Positions 41,001 to 50,000 of a stretch of DNA of 64,000 nt are shown here, piece after piece (within the stretch, counting starts at the first letter, position 1; every line of letters begins with the position of its first letter). The stretch spans positions 1,798,001-1,862,000 of the forward strand of contig JAPNXP010000017.1 of the NCBI GenBank assembly GCA_028753945.1. Direction: 5' to 3'. Origin of the DNA: Hexactinellida sp. DTS-2022 (lineage: Eukaryota > Porifera > Hexactinellida). Both the position numbers and the translations under genes were made by a program. The notes under the pieces were generated by a model that was not told the origin of the DNA, made no database searches, and worked only from the letters and a program-made list of their open reading frames with translations.

Positions 41001-44000
41001 AAGTATAATCCGAACGCTTACATCATGCTAGTCGGAACTCAAACAGATTTACGGACTGACATACACACTGTAAGAGAGTTGGAGATAGCTGGCTTGAAAG
41101 TAGTGACGTATCAAGATGGTTGTGAATTAGTTGAATTAATGAAACCTTACAAAGTGTGTAGTTATGTAGAGTGCTCTGCTCTAAATAGAAGCGGAGTGAC
41201 TCAAGTATTCAAAGAATTAATTCGACTAACAGAGCCTGAAACAAGTTCGATCCATTATTGCCCTAGCTTACTAAACCAGTCTTTCTATAAGATAAAGAGG
41301 AAAACTCCTAAACTATTTAGAAAGTTATACAAAAACAACATTTTTCTATTCAGAGGATTCAGAAGTCTGAGAAAATGAATATTCTATAAATCTATTCGGA
41401 TTTAACAACAATATTTTCATATAAATATAACACTGGACTTTAAACCCATGTACTGTATTTGTATTTTGTAAGATTCAATAATTGATTAATACGTGTTCAC
41501 TGTTGTTTTCTTCTCTTTTAATCAACACTGCTATACGTTGTGCACAGGATTCGTACAAATAGATTGTGTAAGTAGCATACAAACTAAGAGAATCAATAGT
41601 ATACTCTATATACTCATGCAGATACTTGTAACACTATTGCTGTCATTAGATGGGGATCGACTCAAACAGAGTTAAAATGGAACAACAAGAATTCAGTAAT
41701 TAGCTAAGCTGCATAAAAGACAACTTGCATGTATATGCTACGGAACATGTTGACATTTGGAACATGTTAACATCTACCGCGGAACATGTTAACATCTACC
41801 GCGGAACATGTTGCATCTATTGCAGAACATGTTGAATTCATATTTCTTAATACAAATTTTCTATGGCTTGATTACAATTTCAAGTCTGTTAACTCCCTGA
41901 TTATCAAATTTAATTACTATTTAGGTATCTGATCAAAATCACATTGTTACAGGTGTAATTGTAAATTTATTTAAATCTAAAAAAACACCACCATATAAAA
42001 AATTAAAAATATAGATTAGTTTGCTCTAGTACTATTTAGTACAGACTACATCAACACTAATATCAATTCTACTACGTATACAATGTCATAAGTACAAGGT
42101 AGACATGCAAAGAGAGATCAGAGTGGGTTAATTAATTAACTTAAGGGAGTAGAATGTAAGCAATAAAATTTACTTTGCGAACGTCAGGAAATTTGGAGTA
42201 CTCGTCGATTTGAATCTTTGGATTTCTCATTCCATCATAAGAAACAAGATCCTGATTTACAAATGTTTTCAAAGTGAAATGGTTTCCAAAAATGAGTGTA
42301 TAACCAATATGTTTGAAAGTTAACATATTGTTGCCGTGTTCCATGTTAATGACATTATCAATCATATTTGCGTCAATCTGTAGGTTATCTGCTTCAATAA
42401 TTAGTAATGGGGAAAGTTGATGAAATCGCCCTGACACATTTTTGAAGTGTGTACCTTTCCATCGACAAATTTTGCAAAATTTCGGCTCAACTTTTGAGTT
42501 CAAAGTAGTTTGTAAATTTTCGATTAATGTCGTGAAGTAGTTGATGCGCGTTTTTGTATTAAACTGCTTTGAACAGTGCGGGCATTGAAACGTGCAGTGA
42601 TATTCTTGTGTACTTAATCCTGCCTTAACTAATGCTTGGACAATATTATTTTCTGATCCGAAAAAGTTTAATTGATCATTTTCACATTTAATGGCCATTT
42701 TTCTTGCTATCCAAAAGCGTAATGAATTGAACTTCAAGGAACCAATAGATGCTAAGATATTTTTCATATTATCATTGATTGGAATTTCCCTGCTTGTCAG
42801 AACCTCTTGTATCTGGCTAAGGTGGAGACTAATCAATGTGAGAAAGTTATCTACACTGCAAGTGTTAATCATGTTGGATTGTTGATGCCTTTGTAACACC
42901 CGCCCCAGCTAACACAAAATCGATCAATTTCAGTCAAACACATTGTTAACCTACTCGTGTCATATGTGAGATGGTCCAAAGACTCACAATCTGAGCTTTC
43001 AACACCTAACGAATCGTCATTTTCAAGAGGATGGTGATCAATTAATTGAATAGGTGGAAAATCCGAAAGTTTAGATTGTTCTTCCTTTGATGTCTTCTCA
43101 GGAGTAACAGGAATAGAGACACGTTTTTCAGATGTATTTAGTTCAATTAATGATTTCTGAGGGGAGATTTTGTTATTGCAATTGCCTCTTATTTTAGAAT
43201 GACAACCGCTCGAACATTGGTTTCCCGATCTTCTGCAGGGGCAATATTTTGTGTTACATTTTCCTTTGCATTGACAAGAAATTCTTCTTCCCAAAGTAAC
43301 TGCTCTGGAAATGGTAGTCATTGAGCATTCATTTTTTGGGATGTTCGAGACATGAAGATATGTTGATCCTTGCCATATTTCAAATTCTCCTCTTGTGTAC
43401 TTGCGATTTAATATGCCATATCTTGTACCAATTGTGAAATAGATTCCATTTTTCTCAGTGATGACTCCTAGAATGTGCTTGTCTCCAAGTTTCCCCCTGT
43501 CAACTTTAGGAATTGAAACTCTAACGTTTTCACCAATTGAGACTAAAGGAAGAGACTTTGCAGTATCAGAGAGCATCTTTTCCGCTTGCCTCTTTTTGCC
43601 CTCTTCTTGCAACAGAGCAGATTTGGTTCTGGTTTAGCATTCTAATGCACTGTGATTTTATGCAATAATAGTGTGATGTTTCCAAATCCTCATTGAAACA
43701 ATGTTTGTGCCCAGGTGAGAAACATGAATGACACTCCACGAATTCACTTCCTAATGAAAATTTGCAAATTGGACACGATTTACTCTCCGCTATGTGGTTG
43801 ACTGTAGCGCCTAATTTTGTAGGACTAAATTTTAATGTTAAGTCATAATTGTCTTCAGATTCTTCAGAAATGTTACTGTCGCACTCAGAAGAATATGGCG
43901 AATGTGTTAGAGTGGTATTTGAGATACATGCTGAGTTAATTTTTTCTATAAGCTGTATATCATCTTCGTTGTCGCTTAATGTTTGAGATTTTGGAAACAG

Positions 44001-47000
44001 TTTACTAATATCTTCCACGGTATTGATTGAAAAGTGAAGAGAAGTTGGAATATCAAAATCACGTAGTCCTCGTGGTGGATCTCTTCCATAGAGAACCTTG
44101 TAAGGAGTATTGTTTAGGACCGTATGCAGTGTGGTATTTTTCATGTATGCTACTTTGTCTAATTCCTTAGCCCAATGGGAATGACCTTCCTTTTCCAATA
44201 CGCTCTGTAAAATATTCTCAACACGACAATTTGCATTCTCCACAGAACCCTGTGATTGTGGCTTCCTAGGTTTTCCATGTATAATCTTTGTTGATGGCCA
44301 CAATTTATTCAGTGTTTGTAATAAAAGCTTATTATCAAACTCTTTGCCATTGTCGCACTGGAGAATGTTTGGTGCGCCGAGCGTGTAGAAAATTGTAACC
44401 AGAATATTTGCTACTTCTAATGCACATTTTCTAAATAGGGGTTTTAACACAACCCACTTGGTGAAGTGGTCTTGATAATTTAGAATCCATCTATAGTCAT
44501 TATCAGGAATACTTCCCATGTCAATAAGATCCACCTGACCCCTTGAACCAAAGGTAAGAGATAATATTGGATTTGTTACCAGAGATTTTTGGCTTTTTTT
44601 GTTAAGCCTGGCTTGATGGGAAGGGCTAAGTTCCAAAAACAACCTCACTACTAAAACACTGATGTACATTCCTTGTTCCCTTATTTTGTGGTGTAAAGGT
44701 TTCCACCCTGCGAATCCTGTCTGTTCCCATGCCCAATACAGCTGTTCAAACAAATCCTCGACCGCAATAACTTTGAGAGATGTTGTATTGTATGGGTCTA
44801 TGTAGCGTAGCTCCTTTACTTGCGAGGCCTCGAGAACATGAAAATGTTTAAGAGAACGATTAATTCTAGGAAAAGTTCCCTCTAAATCGCTAAGTTGGTT
44901 AGTTATGTCTTCTACCTCTTCGCAATTCCATATACGACACTTCGGCTCCTGTTTTTTAAGCAGGATTTCTTCTTCAAATTTCTGGCGGTGGTAGGTTAAC
45001 CGATTATCAGACATACAAATTGTTTGGACGTATATGTATTGATTAAGTGTTCTCATTGAATTTTTTGTTTAAATATTGACATGCACTTTTAACGAATGGA
45101 ATTATGTACCTGGCCGTCCTATCCGTAACAGATTGGGATTTACCCCAAAGCCATAGTAAAATATTAACCCAACGGAAAATTACTACATTTTAATTGTAAT
45201 CAAGCCATAGAAAATTTGTACTAAGAAATATGAATTCAACATGTTCTGCAGTAGATGCAACATGTTCCGCGGTAGATGTTAACATGTTCCGCGGTAGATG
45301 TTAACATGTTCCAAATGTCAACATGTTCCGTAGCATATATATGGTTAATAATATACGTAGCTGTGTGTTTGTCTATTTGTTAGTCCGGATTGTATTAAAT
45401 ATTGGGGTATAGAAAACAAGACAAAAAGAGAAATATTTTTATGCAACAAAACGGGCGTTTACGGTACTAGTCTCTATTAAGAGAGGTATTCTACCGTGAT
45501 TTGAATAGTTGAATAAATAATAATATATAACACATCTCTATAAACAAACCTAGCAGTTCCTCTTCATTATTAACAATTTGCGCTTCCTTCTGGCATTCCA
45601 AGATACGCTTACTAATGTCTTCCAACAACCTTTTATCCGCATGAACCTCTTCCATATCCCTACTGATCTCTTTCTCCCTGAATTCATCAATCTCAGCCTG
45701 GATACCGGTCAAACGCTCTTCCAAATTATCTTTCAACTCATTCACCTGAGACACAGCACATAAGTGGTATCGTATCAACATACAAATATAAATCGTATAG
45801 GTACCTTCGCAACAGCTTTTTCTTGCGCAGTAAGAAGCTTGAGTCTGGCCTTATCAAAGATAGGATCAATAAACTGCGGCCAGAGAAATGCAGCGGAGTT
45901 AATCTTGATGTCTTCGTCTGTCATGTCACACAAATCTATAATAAAGCTAAGTCTCTCCAGCGACCCCTTAACCTCCTCCAGGAGCCGAGTTATTGTTATT
46001 GACTGGGCCTAAGCGAATATAATATTAATTAATAATACAGTAGTTGAAAGTTGAAACATAATAGCAAGTCGCATTTTGCACAAAATTGCTTGCTAATAAG
46101 CGAACTTGTATTAGAGGAACATAATTAACATTAATTGCTCGCTTGGGGATTGAAATAACTTGCTAAAAGAGCAATATTACAATTAGGCGAACACTACGTA
46201 CTGTGTATAATAAAGAATAGTAATTGATGGACTAACTAACCTCTTCTACAAATTTCCGTAACTCAGTCATTGTTTCTGTATCTTCAGGTTCCTAAATAAT
46301 AATAATAAAATAAAATACCTTCTAAATTCTCTCTCTATCTCTCATTTGAAAAAAATACATTAATCAAAGCTGAAGTTATTAAGGCACATTCCCAAAACTC
46401 CGCTTTCCCCAAGCAAGGGGGGGGAAGTGGTAAACACTCTCTCTTCAACGCACCTCTTCCAGCTTCTTCGCTATCTGTTCGTAACTGCTGCATATGTCTC
46501 TGTTTATACCTCTGTTGTGCTTAGCTAGAAACGAGCTGAGCTGAGTTAGCAGAACTTTGGTGTTCGCAATGAGTAATTTGTTGAGAGTGGAACACGATAG
46601 GGAGAAGAGACCCAGGGTAACCCGCACCCATAGTACAGTCAGCTGTTCCACTACAGAGCTATAGTTCTCTATGTGACTCTTGAAGCTCTTAAGAACAACC
46701 TCTGTCTCTAGGAACTCATCAACATTCCTAGTAGCCTAAACAGGAGTCAATTGGTAGCATAGGGACTTGTATTAGTTGCAGTACAGTATAACCTCGTTAA
46801 TACGAACACGGTTAATACGAAATTCCGGTTAATACGAACACTTATTCAGTCCCCTTCAAAGCCTTCTCAATACATTGATATTAGCTAATACGAATTCTGG
46901 ATAAGGCGATTTTGACGGTACCCTGGTGTTCGTACTAACGAGGTTTTACTGTAGTTATTAAATAACTGGTACTTGCCTCTCCATCCAGGATGTCTCGGTA

Positions 47001-50000
47001 CTTGGAGTATACTAATGTGTAGCTCTCTAAGCCCATCCAGTTGATAGCGAGCACGCGGGCTACCTCTGCTCTGGTGTGCAGAACCAACTCGTCGCTGAGG
47101 GGAACTGAGTGCAGGTGGAGACTGTGGGACTTGAGCTGAGGGAATATCAGGGTCTCCACCTAGACATTAGACTGTTATATGCAAGGTTTCATTCAGGCGC
47201 TTTGAAACTTTATAGACGCGAGAAAATCGAGAGATACTCCCGTAGACTTAATGCAATATTAATAATTATAACATTTATGGAGCCTCGAACTAAATCTAGG
47301 CCCGCAGAAGTTTTTGCCTGATTGTAAGTTATCGAGCTAAGACTCACTCTTGGGATGTCGGTAGCTGATTCCACGATGTCATTTACAATCTCCATTAACA
47401 GCTGATCAACTTGGTTGCTGCTGGGCTCAAACTGAATGTCAGAACCATCGACAACCAATTCGATAATAAGAAGCGGTCTCCTCTTCAGGGTAAAATCGTA
47501 GTAGTCTCCCTCAAACGAATTGGAGTCTCCGAACTTAGTAAAGAAGTCAGCTATTTCATTCAGGGACTTCTCAACCAACTCTAAAGTAGAAGAATACAAT
47601 AAATTGATGTGGAACTTAACCTGTTTGTATTTATCCCTGTCACGAGCGATTACCTGTCTCTTACAACCATATTTCTAGCACTAATAGTACTTTATAACAA
47701 AACTTTCTGAGCTGTGATGAGCGACCATGAGTCGTTTAGGCAACTTTTCGGAACACCGGGTGATCATATAATGACAAGTTTTCGCCAGGACCACCATAAC
47801 AATTCATTTATTGTTAGCTCAGGATGGCTGCTACTCTCTAACTAGTCTACCAGTCTACCATAACATGTTACAAACATAACAGCTTTTATGTCTCTTCTGG
47901 ACATGTCTCAAATCAATACATGGAAAATCCTGAATTTACTGTGACTATGAGATTGCTCCCAAGCCTAGCATTTGTCTCAGAACACTATGCATCCAACTGT
48001 TTATTCACATGACTGACTATTTGTATCATAGTGTGTATGACTGACTATTTGCATCATTGTGTATGACTGACTATTTGTATCAGTGCTATGACTGACTATT
48101 TGTATCAGTGTGCTATGACTGACCTCTGAGCTGCGCGCTCATGAGTGCGGACAGATGCGAGAAGAACTGCTGCACGAGAGCTGTGGAGGAGGAGGAGGCG
48201 GGGATCAGCTGTTCCCAGCTGCTTCTGCTCGTCAGCAGAATGTCAGCGCACTCTATTACCCAGCTGTCCAACAGCACTGCTCTGGTGGCTACACACTGCT
48301 CCCTGCACTGAGAGATGATAATAATAATTAATATATTAGGATAGAGATAATTTGTATTATGTACTTATATATCGGTCAACACCTCTGTAATGTAATTTTC
48401 AGGCCAGTGCCTAAAAATTACAAGGTTAAAAATTTAAAAACTTTAAAAATTGCAAGGTCATTTTAAACATCAAAAATTCAACTTAGTGAAGCCTGGTTTA
48501 TATCATAAGGTGTTAGCCGATGTATAAGAAAGCTTTTAACATAAAAGTACCAGTTGAAAGAACTCGCTAGGAGCAATAGGGAAGTCAGCCAGGTTGAGTT
48601 TGTCTGCGTAAATAAACTTAGTATCGGCGTACTTGTCGTCCCAGAGATTCTGTAGCTTCGTGACCACTGGGTTGGTTAGGAACAGGTGAGTATCAATGTG
48701 AGAGCGGGACTGTGCCACTTGTTCGCGCCAGGGGACAGGGGCCCGGATGACGCGACGCGGAAACGGCTTTGGAACAGACTTAATGTCAAGCCGTGACATT
48801 TCGCGAGGATCGAGTAGGATGTAGTCGACTATTATCTTCTTCAGTGTAAACTCATAATCCTTTGATATCTAAACAGACACACAGTTAGGTGATGCAGAAA
48901 TCTCGTAATAACAAGTCGCATTTTGCACACAAAATTAGCTCATTAATAGGCGAACTTGCGAAGTAATATAATTTATATTAAATGTTGGCATGGGGACTGA
49001 AAAGTTAAAATAACTTGCTAATAGAGGCATTTGTATTAGACCAGTGGTTCACAGATATAACCTTGTATTACAACCATGGTCCACACAATGTTTGGTACAA
49101 TATTTCCTATAGAGGATCCACGGTTGTAAGGTATGGAATCGCTGTATTATACTAACCTCCTCTCTGAGGTCCTGCCTCATCTCCTGCAGCTCCGGGCCCT
49201 CCTTAAGCTGAGCCGGCAGTCTCTCTCTCTCCAGCCGAACCAGCGTCTCGGGGGGCATGGGACAGATCCCGCAGAGCGGTACCCCCCTCTCTATGTAGCG
49301 ATGGTACCGCTCTGCGTCTCCCTCTGTGGGCTCCTCTCGGGAGCTCTGCTGCCAGTCCTCCAGGAAATCCATCCTACAAAGCAGCGGTATTAATATAGGC
49401 AGGGCATTCTCTATTGGGTAAACTCGTTGGGAACAGTCAGACATAGTCGGATCATTTTAGGCTGAACTAATTTATGAGATAACATTGAGACAACCAGGTG
49501 TGTTCGGTTATCCAAGGTTGCACTGTATTGCCTCATTGTTATTACAGTAGATGCCGGATATAAGAACATTCTACTGGAAAACGGTTGCCATATACCCCTA
49601 TATAATTTATGCCGGTTATAAGAACATTATATGCAGTTCCCGGCGATGTTCTTATAACTGTATATACTATAGGACTTCACAGGGCATATAAGAGCTCACA
49701 TGGTAAATTGCTCTGATGGACTGGATAGCGCCTCGTCCTCGGGACTGGAGTTTGAGCTCTCTCTCATCCTGGCTTCCTTCCTGCTCGCTCCGTTTCCCAT
49801 ATTCTTCCTCTTGCCCGCTGTTCTAACAGCTGAGACGGCCAGCTGTCTCTCGTGGAACCCCGGCAGGGCGGGCGGCGGGAGACAGCCGGGCCGGGCCGTC
49901 TGCGTCAGAGCGGAGTTAGCGGCGGCAGAAGAGAGCTGCCGTATCTTTAGGCCGGAGGAGGGGGGCGTGTAGTTGTTAGCTATGCTCTCCACTGGCGTCC

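Larger units (their letters stand above)
41736..45335 (-). mobile_element. 3.6-kb integrase-type DNA transposon (Ginger/KRBA2-like)
   Basis: The element has 144-bp terminal inverted repeats (41736-41879 and 45192-45335) with two mismatches, begins TGCTACGGAACATG, has TG...CA ends, and is flanked by a 4-bp duplication TATA (41732-41735, 45336-45339). Its coding strand is minus. It encodes a retroviral-type DDE integrase followed by Cys-rich domains. The 4-bp duplication, TG/CA ends and gypsy-like integrase match the Ginger group of cut-and-paste transposons; the CXC domain recalls KRBA2-like integrase genes. It inserted into the large dynein intron recently, judging by the repeat identity. The superfamily assignment is inferred. 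Confidence 0.88.

Noticed and set aside
42869..43612. Programmed frameshifting in the integrase transposon
   Set aside because: Two shifts at positions without a convincing slippery heptamer; ordinary mutation or sequencing error is simpler.
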